Assembly (NCBI RefSeq): GCF_016862075.1 | Contig: NZ_BOMG01000014.1 | Span: 89,103 to 153,102 of the forward strand | Origin: Actinoplanes couchii | Lineage (GTDB): Bacteria > Actinomycetota > Actinomycetes > Mycobacteriales > Micromonosporaceae | DNA: 64,000 nucleotides | Direction: 5' to 3' | In this document: positions 8,948-17,650 of the stretch, one piece after another | Layout of the letters: the number at the start of each line of letters is the position of its first letter | Numbering within the stretch: position 1 is the first letter of the stretch | Translations under genes and position numbers: made by a program | The notes under the pieces: generated by a model | Told to the model about the DNA's origin: nothing | Databases searched by the model: none | Seen by the model: only the letters and a program-made list of their open reading frames with translations

Positions 8948-9487
8948 GTGACAACTCTGAACGACGAGACCGCGATCATTCCCGCCGTTTCCTCTGCGGG
9001 GGACGGCCTCTCCGCCGAACTGGCCGCCGCCGCTCCGAAGAAGTGGTGGAACAAGGGCACCGTCGTTCTCGGCGTGGCCGCCCTGCTGATGGGTGGGTTT
9101 GTCGGCGGCATCCAGGCCCAGAAGCAGTGGGGGACGTCCGCCAGCGCCTCGGCCAGCGGTTTCCCCGGCGGCGGCGGGCGCGGCGGCTTTCCCAGTGGGA
9201 TGAGTGCCAGCGGAGCGCCGGGTGGGGGATTCGGCCAGCGGTCCACCGAGACCGCCGCGGCGAGTGCGGGCACCACCGGCAAGGTCAAGCTCGTCAACGG
9301 CAAGACCATCTATGTCGAGACCGAGGACGGCAGCGTGGTGACCGTCAAGACCGACGGCGACACCACCGTCAGCACCGCTTCCAAGGGCAAGCTGAGCGAT
9401 GTCAGAACCGGACAGTCGATCACCGTCGAGGGCGAGACCGGCACCGACGGCACGGTGACGGCCAAGACCGTAACCGCTACCAAATGA
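8948..9487 (+). CDS. Membrane-anchored DUF5666-like protein with GFPGGG linker
   Basis: A 179-residue protein whose GTG start (8948) follows GAGGA by seven bases. Residues about 1-35 are cytoplasmic, one helix lies at about 37-55, then a Gly/Ser linker with GFPGGGGRGGFP, then a compact C-terminal beta domain. That domain (GKVKLVNGKTIYVETEDG, later LSDVRTGQSITVEGE) resembles the OB-like DUF5666 family. The assignment is by eye. It is the last gene of the MacAB-like operon and shares its Gly-Phe-Pro motif with the adaptor tail and the divergent lipoprotein, so it may be an external accessory subunit or cargo of the pump. Confidence 0.8.
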   Translation: MTTLNDETAIIPAVSSAGDGLSAELAAAAPKKWWNKGTVVLGVAALLMGGFVGGIQAQKQWGTSASASASGFPGGGGRGGFPSGMSASGAPGGGFGQRSTETAAASAGTTGKVKLVNGKTIYVETEDGSVVTVKTDGDTTVSTASKGKLSDVRTGQSITVEGETGTDGTVTAKTVTATK

Positions 9488-9490
9488 CCA

Positions 9491-9503
9491 CTATGTGACA
9501 TAG
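9491..9503. repeat. 13-bp palindrome CTATGTGACATAG
   Basis: A perfect inverted repeat of six base pairs around a central G, just after the DUF5666-like stop codon. It could be a regulator site for the LAL gene or a weak terminator for the pump operon; the sequence does not decide. Confidence 0.4.
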
Positions 9504-9514
9504 GCGGGTACTTA

Positions 9515-9544
9515 TTGATGAACGCGCGTTCAGCTACCTAGGCT
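9515..9544 (+). promoter_or_regulatory. Promoter of the LAL regulator with operator in the spacer
   Basis: TTGATG (9515-9520) and TAGGCT (9539-9544) are separated by 18 bp and resemble -35 and -10 boxes. The perfect 14-bp palindrome TGAACGCGCGTTCA (9519-9532) fills the spacer, the classical position for a repressor or autoregulator. Transcription would begin about 25 bases before the GTG at 9576. Confidence 0.5.
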
Positions 9545-9575
9545 GACCCCCTCAGAAGTTGGGGGGTGAGGCCGA

Positions 9576-12299
9576 GTGCCCGCTCTGCACGGCCGGGAGG
9601 CTCTACTCGCGGCCATCGAGACCAGGATCGCGACCGGTGGCGGGGTGGCTCTGCACGGGCCACCCGGCATCGGCCGGTCCGCGCTGCTGGACACCGTCGC
9701 CGACCACGCCACGGCCCGCGGCGAGTTGGTCCTCCGGCTGCGCCCGGCCCGCGGCGAGCGTGTCCTGGCGTACGCCGGAGTCGCTGATCTGGCTCGTCAG
9801 ATCCCGGCCGCCGCCGTCGCCGCCCTGGCGCCCGCACCCCGGCACCTGCTCGCGGCCCTGCGCCGGGGCCGCCCGTCCCGCACCGGTGTGCCCGCCCTGG
9901 CCCGCCGCCTGGTCCTGCCCGAACTGCTCGCCCACTGCGCCCGCACCGCCCCGGTGCTGCTGGTCCTCGACGACGTGCAGTGGCTCGACCCGGAGTCGGC
10001 CGAGCTGATCGGGTTCGCCATGCGCCGCCGGCCCGGCAACCGGGTCCGGATGCTCGCCGCCGAACGCCGTCCCGGCCGCTCCCGGGCCGTCCGGCTCTGC
10101 CCCGCCCCGGTTCTCGAACTGGCCGTGCCACCGCTGTCCCCGGACGACCTGACCATCCTGCTCGAAGCCCGCGGCCTGCCCTGCCGCACCGCCAGCCAGC
10201 TGCACGAGGCCAGCGGCGGCAACCCGTTCCTGGCGCTCGCCCTGGCCGGTGCCGTCCCGCCCGGCCCGGCCTGGCGGCCCGCACCCCTGCCGGAGACCGT
10301 CCGCGACCTGGCCCGGGAACGCCTCGCCGAACTGTCCACCGAGGTCCGCGCGGCGCTGCTGACCGCCGCGCTGGCCACCGAACCGACGGTCACCCTGCTG
10401 CAGCGCGCCGGGCACGACGACGCGGTCCGGGAGATCCGCGCCGCCGCCGCGGCCGGGGCCGTCGACCTGGCCGGCGAATCGATCCGGTTCACACCCCCGC
10501 TGCTCGGGCAGGTGCTCGCCGACGAGACACCGGCCGCCGAGCGGGGCCGGGTGCACGCCGCGCTGGCCGCCGCCGCGTACGACCCGGTCGAGGCCCTGCG
10601 TCAGCAGGCCCTGCGCTCCGCCCGCCCGGACGCCCGGGTGGCCGCCGACCTCGCCGCCGCGGCCGGTCGCTGCGTGCGGCGCGGCGCCGAGCACACCGCC
10701 GCCGAGCTGTACCTGCTGGCCGCCGACCGCTGCCCACCGGAGCGCTGGCCGGACCGGCTGGACTGGCTGGTCACCGCCGCCCGGACGGCGCTCACCGGCG
10801 GCGCCCCGGCGCTGGCCGGCCGGGCCGCCGAGGCGGTGCTCGCGGCCGGCGCCCCGGCCGGGCACCGGGTCCGGGCCCGGGTCGTGCTGATCGACCTGGC
10901 CGGGCAGGGGCTGGCCGAGATGGGCGAGACGTTCGCGGCCGCGCTCGCCGAGGCCGGTGCCGATCCGGCGCTGCTCGCCCCGGTCCGGCTGAGGCTGACC
11001 TGGGCGGCGTTCCTCACCGGTGACCTGGAGAGCGGGGCCGCCGACGCCCGGCGCGCCGAGGAGGCGGCTCGGCTGGCCGGCGACCTGACCACCGAGGCGA
11101 TGGCGGTCACCATGAGCGCCCAGATCCAGCGGGTGCAGGGCGAGGCCCGCTGGCGCGACACCCTGGACCGGGCCCGGTCGCTGCCGGCCGCGCCCGCGCC
11201 GGACTGGCTGCACTACGGACCGCAGTACATGGCCGCCCGGTTCGCCCTCTTCGACGACCGGCTGGACGAGGCCCGCGCCGAACTGCTGACGCTGCTCGCG
11301 GTCGCCGAGCACGACCGGATCGGCGAGGCCCGGGTCGAGGTGCTGCGCAGCCTCTCCGAGGTGTCCACCCGGGCGGGCCGGTGCCAGGAGGCCTTGCGGT
11401 ACGCCCATCGCGCCGCCGCCTCGGCCCAGCGCGCCGGGCTCAGCCCCGGGCCGACCTGGTACACCGCCGCCGTCGCCGAACTGGCCGGTGGCAGCCTGGA
11501 GGCGGCCGCCGGATTCGCCCGGCGCGGCATCCGCTCGTCGCTGCAGGAGGGCGACGGCCTCTACCTGCGGCGGCACCTGCACGCCCTGGGCCAGGCCGAG
11601 GTCCGCTCCGGCGACACCCGGGCCGGGGTCTCCACCCTGCGCCGGCTGCGCGACCTGGAAGCCGAGTCCGGCAGCTCCGACCCGATGATCGTGCGCTGGC
11701 GGGCCGACCTGGCCACCGCCCTGGCCGCCCTCGGCGAGCACACCGAGGCCGCCGCCACCCTCGACCTGGCCCGCAGCGCCGCCGAACGGATGGGTGGCGC
11801 CGGCCCGCTCACCGGCTACCTCGACCGGGCCGCCGCGATCGTCACCTCCGAGTCCGGGCAGGCCGACGCCGCCGCCGAGCTGGCCACCGCCGCCGCCCGG
11901 CACTTCGAGCAGATGCGCCAGCCGGTCGAGCAGGCGCACGCCCTGCTGGTGGTGGCCGGCGCCGAGCGGCGCCGACGTCGGTATGCGGCCGCCCGGCAGG
12001 CGATCGGCGAGGCACTGGCCCTTTTCCGTACGGCCGGGGCCCAGCCCTGGACCCTGGAGGCCGAACGGGCCCTGGCCCGGACCGAGGGCCCCGCCGATCA
12101 GGGGCTGACCTCGACCGAGCTGCGGATCGCCGGCATGGTCCGGGACGGGGCCAGCAACCGGGAGATCGCCAGCCGGCTGTACCTGAGTGTGAAGACGGTG
12201 GAGGCCACCCTCACCCGGGTCTACCGCAAGCTCGGTGTCCGGTCGCGCACCCAGCTGCTCTCGGCCCTGCCGGTGGGGGAGATCACCAACCCGTCGTGA
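9576..12299 (+). CDS. LAL-type LuxR-family ATP-binding regulator
   Basis: A 907-residue large ATP-binding LuxR regulator. An N-terminal AAA/STAND ATPase carries Walker A GPPGIGRSA and Walker B LLVLDDVQW. A long Ala- and Leu-rich middle has TPR-like helical repeats, and the C-terminal helix-turn-helix (about residues 845-905) contains LTSTELRIAGMVRDGASNRE and the recognition part LSVKTVEATLTRVYRKLGV. Such proteins are often activators of secondary-metabolite or catabolic operons. Walker A has Arg-Ser where most have Lys-Ser/Thr, which may weaken ATP binding. GTG 9576 is preceded by a GGTGAGG ribosome site. The next gene is a short protein on the same strand; the target is not evident. Confidence 0.9.
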   Translation: MPALHGREALLAAIETRIATGGGVALHGPPGIGRSALLDTVADHATARGELVLRLRPARGERVLAYAGVADLARQIPAAAVAALAPAPRHLLAALRRGRPSRTGVPALARRLVLPELLAHCARTAPVLLVLDDVQWLDPESAELIGFAMRRRPGNRVRMLAAERRPGRSRAVRLCPAPVLELAVPPLSPDDLTILLEARGLPCRTASQLHEASGGNPFLALALAGAVPPGPAWRPAPLPETVRDLARERLAELSTEVRAALLTAALATEPTVTLLQRAGHDDAVREIRAAAAAGAVDLAGESIRFTPPLLGQVLADETPAAERGRVHAALAAAAYDPVEALRQQALRSARPDARVAADLAAAAGRCVRRGAEHTAAELYLLAADRCPPERWPDRLDWLVTAARTALTGGAPALAGRAAEAVLAAGAPAGHRVRARVVLIDLAGQGLAEMGETFAAALAEAGADPALLAPVRLRLTWAAFLTGDLESGAADARRAEEAARLAGDLTTEAMAVTMSAQIQRVQGEARWRDTLDRARSLPAAPAPDWLHYGPQYMAARFALFDDRLDEARAELLTLLAVAEHDRIGEARVEVLRSLSEVSTRAGRCQEALRYAHRAAASAQRAGLSPGPTWYTAAVAELAGGSLEAAAGFARRGIRSSLQEGDGLYLRRHLHALGQAEVRSGDTRAGVSTLRRLRDLEAESGSSDPMIVRWRADLATALAALGEHTEAAATLDLARSAAERMGGAGPLTGYLDRAAAIVTSESGQADAAAELATAAARHFEQMRQPVEQAHALLVVAGAERRRRRYAAARQAIGEALALFRTAGAQPWTLEAERALARTEGPADQGLTSTELRIAGMVRDGASNREIASRLYLSVKTVEATLTRVYRKLGVRSRTQLLSALPVGEITNPS

Positions 12300-12468
12300 C
12301 CTGCGCTTTGGCAACAGAGAGTGACCCGGGTTACCGGAATCCAGTGTTCGCCGTCACTTTCATAGCGAGAGTTTTACCTGGTGGATTTGGGGATGAAGCG
12401 CGGGTGCGGGATTGTTGTACTCGAACGTGGCGAGACATTCTCCGTCACTATCCGTCGAGGAGTTCGAC

Positions 12469-12687
12469 ATGCAGTTCATCCGTTCCGCCCGGACCGCCAT
12501 CTCTCACCGACTCGCCGAGCGCCGCGCTCACCGTCGCCTCAGCGACGAGCTCGCCGCGTTCCGCACGGCTGCCGAGCGCACCGAGCTCGACCTGATGCTG
12601 GGCCGGCACTCCGCCGAGGAGACCCGCGAGATCCACGCGATCCTCACCCGGCTGGACGCCGACCGCCGGCACGCCGACGCGCGGTAA
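12469..12687 (+). CDS. Small charged hypothetical protein
   Basis: A 72-residue, Arg/Ala/Glu-rich, probably all-helical protein. ATG 12469 is supported by GAGGAG six bases upstream. It shows the segment AERTELDLMLGRHSAEETRE, a type of short helical protein I associate with actinobacterial genomes but cannot name. No membrane segment, Cys pair or DNA-binding motif is visible. It lies 169 bp after the LAL regulator with its own ribosome site and is followed by two hairpins, so it is probably a single-gene transcript. Confidence 0.7.
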   Translation: MQFIRSARTAISHRLAERRAHRRLSDELAAFRTAAERTELDLMLGRHSAEETREIHAILTRLDADRRHADAR

Positions 12688-12701
12688 TCGCGCTGATTCT
12701 C

Positions 12702-12723
12702 CCGGGCCGGAGGGCCGGCCCGG
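12702..12723. terminator. GC-only hairpin after the small gene
   Basis: Nine-base-pair stem (12702-12710 with 12715-12723) and a four-base loop, 14 bases after the stop at 12687. Confidence 0.55.
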
Positions 12724-12779
12724 TGGATCCGGTCGGGAGGGCCCGGTTCGTCCCTGGCGCCGCCCGGCCCTGATCCGGA

Positions 12780-12820
12780 CGGAAACCCCTGGTATGCGGT
12801 TCGCGTACCGGGGGTTTCCG
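12780..12820. terminator. Long near-perfect hairpin
   Basis: The arms 12780-12798 and 12802-12820 pair over 19 positions with only two G-T wobbles and a three-base loop. It sits between the small plus-strand gene and the convergent hydrolase gene, so it can terminate both. Bases 12821-13059 hold no gene or motif that I can support. Confidence 0.7.
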
Positions 12821-13059
12821 CATGTCTGACCCCGATGGGCCACGGGTTCCGTGTCGATGATCGCATTTTTAACACCCCTGTCTGTCGGGGCTCCGCCGAA
12901 GACGTAGGCTCCTCACGTTCCGGCGGCGATCACCGCTGGACAGCCGGTTCGACAGCCAAGCGGCCCAGAAGGCAGGCGGGCGCTCGGCCGGCAGATCCGC
13001 CGGTTACCCGGTTCACCGACCCACGACCCGGGCCGCCGGCGGATCCGCTCCCACCCTGG

Positions 13060-13944
13060 TCAGATCAGGTGCTCGCGGAAGAAAGCGGCCAGTCTGGCCA
13101 CGGCGGCGGTCACGTGCTCGTCGCGGTGGTACATCGAGATGTGTGTGCCACCCGCCACCACGAACAGCTCCTTCGGCTCGGCCGCCCGCTCCAGGGCCGC
13201 CCGGCTCAGGTACGCGGTGTTCGCCTCCGACCCGACGATCATCAGCAGCGGGCGCGGCGCGATCAGATGGATCATGGCGTACGAGTCGGCGCCGATCACC
13301 TGGTCGAGGCTGCGCACCGGCCACGTGCCGCCGGCTCGTGGGTGTTCGCCCAGCGGGGTGCGGTAGTACTCGCGGGTCTCGTCGTCCACCGCATCGGTGA
13401 TCCACTCCTGTCGCTGGACACCTTCACCCCGGGCTTCCGCGGTACGGGCGGCGGCGCTCGCCGCCAGCATCGCGCGCCTCACCTCCGGGCTCTGGCCACC
13501 ACCGAGCCCCTCCCGCATCACGGTGCCCAGATCGGCGGCGCTCACGGTGGCGACGGCCCGGATCCGGACATCGGTCTGTGCGGCGTACGGGACGTAACCA
13601 CCGGACGCGCAGATGCCCAGAGCGCCGATCCGGTCCGGGTCGATGTCGTCGTGGGCGGCCAGGAAACTCACCGCGCTCTTGACGTCCTCGGCCCGCTGGA
13701 ACGGGTTCTCCAGGCCGCGCGGTTCGCCCTCGCTCTCGCCCTGATGGGCGGCGTCGAACACCAGCGCGGCGAACCCCTCCCGGGCCAGGCGCTCGGCGTA
13801 CAAGCTCGGCGACTGCTCCTTCACCCCACTGCCGGGATGGCCGATCACCACGGCGGGAAGACGGCCGGCAGCCGGGGCATCCGGACGGAACAGGATGCCG
13901 GCGATGCGCAGGCCGCTGCTGAGGAACGTCACGTCGGTCTTCAT
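13060..13944 (-). CDS. Alpha/beta hydrolase, dienelactone-hydrolase-like
   Basis: A 294-residue cytoplasmic hydrolase. It has the oxyanion-side motif IGHPGSGVKEQ, a nucleophile elbow LGICASGGY, a late acidic segment after PRPLLMIVGSE, and the catalytic His in GGTHISMY. The elbow has Cys at the position before Ala-Ser-Gly-Gly, as seen in some dienelactone-hydrolase relatives. ATG 13944 is chosen because the upstream 18 codons lack family similarity. It diverges from an MmyB-type regulator over 88 bp. That pairing is common for detoxifying esterases controlled by the neighbouring regulator. The substrate is unknown. Confidence 0.85.
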   Translation of the reverse strand: MKTDVTFLSSGLRIAGILFRPDAPAAGRLPAVVIGHPGSGVKEQSPSLYAERLAREGFAALVFDAAHQGESEGEPRGLENPFQRAEDVKSAVSFLAAHDDIDPDRIGALGICASGGYVPYAAQTDVRIRAVATVSAADLGTVMREGLGGGQSPEVRRAMLAASAAARTAEARGEGVQRQEWITDAVDDETREYYRTPLGEHPRAGGTWPVRSLDQVIGADSYAMIHLIAPRPLLMIVGSEANTAYLSRAALERAAEPKELFVVAGGTHISMYHRDEHVTAAVARLAAFFREHLI

Positions 13945-14032
13945 GACCTCACTGTCACCGGCCCCGGCCGAGGTGAGAAGGGGACAGATCTGGCCCACCC
14001 AGCGAGCCGGGACCGATGCCAGACTCGATCAC

Positions 14033-14950
14033 ATGAGCAGTGAACTGGGCGATTTCCTCAAGGCCCGGCGCCGGCGGCTGGACCCGGCGGCGGCCGGGCT
14101 CGCCGATGACGGGCGGCGGCGGGTCGCCGGGCTGCGCCGGGAGGAGGTGGCGCTGCTGGCCTCGATCAGCCCGGGCTACTACACCCGGCTGGAGCAGGGC
14201 CGGCGAGTGGCGGCGGTGCCGGTGCTGGAGGCGATCGCGCGGGCCCTGCGACTGGACGACGACGAGCGGGCGTACCTGTTCGAGCTGTCCGGCAAGGACG
14301 GCGGCAAGCCGCGCCGGCACGTCGCGCAGCGGGTCCGGGCTCCGCTGCGCCGGCTGCTCGACGATCTTGCCGGCACACCCGCGATGGTGCTCGGGCGGCG
14401 TACCGACGTGTTGGCCTGGAATGCTCTTGCCGCCGCGTTGTTCACCGACTTCGCGGCGGTTCCGGAGAAGCAGCGCAACTTCATCCGGCTCGTCTTCCGC
14501 GACCCGGCGGTGCGGGCCATGTACACCGACTGGGACTACACGGCGCGGTCGTGTGTGGCGCAGCTGCGGATGGAGGCCGCCCGGGATCCGGGCGATCCGC
14601 GGCTGACCGCCCTGGTCGGGGAGCTGTCCGTGCTGGACCCCGACTTCCGGCGCTGGTGGGGTGATCACCGGGTGGCGGTGCGGACGGCCGGCGCCAAGTC
14701 GCTGCGCCACCCGGCCGTCGGCGATCTCACCCTGGACTGGTCGACACTCACCGACGCGTCCGATCCCGATCAGCAGCTGATCACCCTGACCGCCGAGCCC
14801 GGCACACGTTCGCACGAGGGCCTGCGTCTGCTGGCGTCCTGGTCGGCCGGCACGGAGGGAGGCGCCGGGGCCGGCGCCCCCTTCGGGCGGGTCAGCGCGG
14901 CCAGAGGTGCTCCTCCGCCTGCTCCTCCGCGTCGCGCAGGGCGCGCATGA
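14033..14950 (+). CDS. MmyB-like helix-turn-helix regulator
   Basis: A 305-residue XRE-type regulator. Residues about 1-85 contain the N-terminal helix-turn-helix (GLRREEVALLASISPGYYTR, LEQGRR), followed by an MmyB-like PAS-related ligand domain ending near EGLRLLASW, which binds fatty-acid-like molecules in studied members. ATG 14033 is used although the frame is open further upstream, since it starts the conserved fold. The last 30 residues are Gly/Pro/Ala-rich and overlap the 3' end of the convergent dipeptidase gene by 59 bases, so the tail may be fortuitous. It probably controls the divergent hydrolase. Confidence 0.88.
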   Translation: MSSELGDFLKARRRRLDPAAAGLADDGRRRVAGLRREEVALLASISPGYYTRLEQGRRVAAVPVLEAIARALRLDDDERAYLFELSGKDGGKPRRHVAQRVRAPLRRLLDDLAGTPAMVLGRRTDVLAWNALAAALFTDFAAVPEKQRNFIRLVFRDPAVRAMYTDWDYTARSCVAQLRMEAARDPGDPRLTALVGELSVLDPDFRRWWGDHRVAVRTAGAKSLRHPAVGDLTLDWSTLTDASDPDQQLITLTAEPGTRSHEGLRLLASWSAGTEGGAGAGAPFGRVSAARGAPPPAPPRRAGRA

Positions 14951-16058
14951 TGTTGCGGTTGGCCAGGCGCTGCAGGTCGCGTTCGGTCCAGCCGCGGGTC
15001 TGCAACTCGGCGAAGAGCCGCGGGTAACCGGACACGTCGCGCAGGCCGGCGGGTATCTCCAGGGTGCCGTCGAAGTCGCCACCTATACCTATGTGATCGA
15101 TTCCGGCCACCTCGCGGGCGTGGTCGAAGTGGTCGGCGACCTGCGCGACGGTCACCTCCGGCTTCGGGTTGGCGGCCAGCCACGCCGCGAACGCGGGCTC
15201 GGCGGCCGGATCCACCACCGCCGACACCGGCACCCGCGACTCCGGTTCGCCCGGGCGCGGGCCGCGCGGCCAGCCGGACTCCTGCGGGGGCAGGCCGAGC
15301 CGGGCCCATTCGGCGTCGGCGGCCTGCTGCCAGTCGCGGGCCGCCGCGGACACGAAGAACGACACGAACGTCAGCATCAGGACGCCGCCGTTGTCGGGCA
15401 GCAGTTCCAGCACGTCGTCGGGGACGTTGCGCGGATGGTCGGTGACCGCGCGGACCCCGGAATGACTGAAGATCACCGGTGCGACGGCCTCCTCCAGGGC
15501 GTCCCGCATGGTGTCCGGGGAGACGTGCGACAGGTCCACCAGGACCCCCACCCGCTGCATCTCCCGGACGATCGCCCGGCCCTCGGCGGTCAGGCCGCCG
15601 TGCACCGGCTCCTGGGTCGCCGAGTCCGCCCACGAGGTGTGGTGGTTGTGGGTCAGCGTCACGTACCGCACCCCCAGCCGGGCCAGCGAGCGCAGCACCC
15701 CGGTCGACCCGGCCAGGCAGTGCCCGCCCTCGACCCCGAGCAGCGACGCGATCCGGCCGCGTTCCAGCGCCCACTCGACGTCCGCCGACGTGTACGCCAT
15801 CGCCAGCTCGTCCGGGTAGGCGGCCACCATCCGGTGCACCAGGTCGATCTGCTGCAGGGTGTGCGTGACCGCCACCTCCTCGGGCAGGTCCGACGGCACG
15901 AAGACGGACCAGAACTGCCCGCCCACCCCGCCCGCGCGCAGCCTCGGCAGGTCGGTGTGCAGCGGTGGCCGCTCCCGGTCGAGCCCGGCCACGCCCGACC
16001 CGTGCCACTCGCGCAGCCTCATGGGCAGGTCGTTGTGGCCGTCGATGATCAAATTCAT
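14892..16058 (-). CDS. Membrane dipeptidase (peptidase family M19)
   Basis: A 388-residue renal-dipeptidase-type metallopeptidase, usual length for the family. The H-x-D metal motif appears at residues 8-10 (DGHNDLPMR), followed by LLGVEGGH with the bridging Glu, THNHHTSW, DLSHVS, the FSHSG metal His and the late GIGGDFDG motif. It should hydrolyse dipeptides using two zinc ions in the cytoplasm; no signal peptide is present. It converges on the MmyB-type gene with a 59-bp overlap and diverges from the GH26-like gene over 170 bp. Confidence 0.92.
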   Translation of the reverse strand: MNLIIDGHNDLPMRLREWHGSGVAGLDRERPPLHTDLPRLRAGGVGGQFWSVFVPSDLPEEVAVTHTLQQIDLVHRMVAAYPDELAMAYTSADVEWALERGRIASLLGVEGGHCLAGSTGVLRSLARLGVRYVTLTHNHHTSWADSATQEPVHGGLTAEGRAIVREMQRVGVLVDLSHVSPDTMRDALEEAVAPVIFSHSGVRAVTDHPRNVPDDVLELLPDNGGVLMLTFVSFFVSAAARDWQQAADAEWARLGLPPQESGWPRGPRPGEPESRVPVSAVVDPAAEPAFAAWLAANPKPEVTVAQVADHFDHAREVAGIDHIGIGGDFDGTLEIPAGLRDVSGYPRLFAELQTRGWTERDLQRLANRNIMRALRDAEEQAEEHLWPR

Positions 16059-16228
16059 GACCTGTAATTACCCACCGTTGTCTTCCGGCGCAACCCGATC
16101 CCGCCCTTCGGCCACTCGAATCCGCAACCGGGCGGCACCGGCACGGGCACTGGCCTCGCACCGCGCGCCCTGGAATCTCTTTCACATGCCCGGCCGACAA
16201 CGCGCCGGACACACGGGGGAGTTACTGA

Positions 16229-17314
16229 ATGCGACTGGCCAAGCTGCCGAAGTACCTGACAGCTCTGACCGCCGTGATCGCCGGCGCGAGCGCCGCACTG
16301 GTTCCGTCGGCCGCCCAGGCCGCTCCGCGGAAGACCGGGTGCGTCACCGACGCCAAGCTCGTCCCGTCCTGCAACGTCCTCTGGGGCGGCGCCGCCGGTG
16401 GCTTCACCAGCACCCCGCGCGACCTGGCCCTGAAGTCGTGGGAGCAGGCCTCCGGCCGGACCGCCACCCTGTTCCACCAGTACCACAAGGGCGACGAGGT
16501 CTTCCCGACCAAGGCCGAGATCGCGATGACCAACGATGACAAGAACCCGCGCACCCTCGTCCTGAACTGGAAGATCGCCTACCGCTCGACGTGGGCCGCG
16601 GTCGCCGCCGGCGAGCAGGACCGTCGCATCGACGCGTTCGCCGCCCGTGCCAAGAAGTTCGGCAAGAAGTTCTTCCTCGTGCTCAACCACGAGCCGGAGA
16701 ACGACGTCGACACCGACCCGGCGAACGGCATGCGGGCGAAGGACTTCGCCGCGATGTACCGGCACACCATCCAGCGCCTGCGCGCCCAGGGCGTGGACAA
16801 CGCGATCAACGTCGTCGCGTACATGGGCAACGAGGACTGGATGGCGAAGAGCTGGTGGGGCGACCTGTACCCCGGTGACGACGTCGTCGACTGGATCGGC
16901 CTGGACTCGTACGTCTCGGTCGAGAAGTACTGCCCCAAGCCCGGCGCCGCGATCAAGAAGAAGCCGAAGAACTGCTACCACTACGGCAGCTTCGCCGACC
17001 TGCTGGACCGTGCCCCCAAGGGCGGCGGCAAGGGCTTCTACGAGTGGGCCACCACCGAGCACCCCGGCAAGCCGTTCATGGTCGCCGAGTGGGGCGCCTA
17101 CCACCGCGTCGGCAAGCTCACCGACAAGGACTTCGTCTACGCCGACGTGGTCGCCGAGCTGAAGAAGCGCCCCGCCATCAAGGCGATCGTGCACTTCGAC
17201 ACCAAGAAGGACGACCAGGGCGACCGCGACATCAGCATCGACAGCACCGACGCGTCGCTGGCCGCTTTCCAGAAGCTGGCCGCCAACCCGATCTTCGACG
17301 TGAAGCTCCGCTGA
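16229..17314 (+). CDS. Secreted GH26-like glycoside hydrolase
   Basis: A 361-residue secreted protein. The signal peptide ends near AAQAAPRK. The catalytic domain carries the probable acid/base in LVLNHEPEN (Glu155) and the probable nucleophile in MVAEWGA (Glu287), positioned on strands 4 and 7 as in clan GH-A family 26. GH26 enzymes are mostly beta-mannanases, but many actinobacterial members are uncharacterised. Two Cys near the N-terminus (GCVTDAK, PSCNV) and two more (KYC, NCYHY) may form disulfides. A GGGGGA-type ribosome site precedes ATG 16229, and a strong hairpin follows. Two more GH26-like genes lie at 41.6-43.8 kb. Confidence 0.82.
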   Translation: MRLAKLPKYLTALTAVIAGASAALVPSAAQAAPRKTGCVTDAKLVPSCNVLWGGAAGGFTSTPRDLALKSWEQASGRTATLFHQYHKGDEVFPTKAEIAMTNDDKNPRTLVLNWKIAYRSTWAAVAAGEQDRRIDAFAARAKKFGKKFFLVLNHEPENDVDTDPANGMRAKDFAAMYRHTIQRLRAQGVDNAINVVAYMGNEDWMAKSWWGDLYPGDDVVDWIGLDSYVSVEKYCPKPGAAIKKKPKNCYHYGSFADLLDRAPKGGGKGFYEWATTEHPGKPFMVAEWGAYHRVGKLTDKDFVYADVVAELKKRPAIKAIVHFDTKKDDQGDRDISIDSTDASLAAFQKLAANPIFDVKLR

Positions 17315-17345
17315 CCCACCGAAAGCTTTGTTCACCCCCTGGTAA

Positions 17346-17383
17346 AGGAAGCGCCGTCCGGTCACTGCCGGGCGGCGCTTCCT
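17346..17383 (+). terminator. Terminator of the GH26-like gene
   Basis: A 16-bp GC-rich stem with one wobble and a six-base loop, about 30 bases after the stop codon, followed by TCGTTG. Confidence 0.75.
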
Positions 17384-17540
17384 CGTTGCCAGGCAAACCC
17401 CGAAGATCCACACCCTCTTCCGGTACGCCGCAACGATCCACAACCGCAGCGGCCACCGGCCGCCTCGTCCCCGCGAGCCAGGCGTCCCCTCCCGGCATCC
17501 CCGCGACCGCCGGGCCAGGAGCGGCCCGTCATCGGCCATC

Positions 17541-17650
17541 CCCGGCGTTCTGGATCCGGCCCGGCCCGTCACCGGCTGTCCCGGGCGTTCTGGATCCGGC
17601 CCGGCCCGTCACCAGCTGTCCCGGGCGCTCCGGCTTCAGCCCGGCCCGTT
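17541..17650. repeat. 40-bp tandem repeat, 2.75 copies
   Basis: Units 17541-17580 and 17581-17620 are nearly identical, and 17621-17650 is a degraded partial copy that runs into the 3' end of the kinase gene. A weaker trace precedes 17541. The remaining non-coding bases between 17384 and 17540 show nothing else. Confidence 0.8.

Noticed and set aside
9603..12314. A 903-codon minus-strand frame over the LAL regulator
   Set aside because: It is Gly-rich shadow coding; the plus strand has clear ATPase and LuxR motifs.
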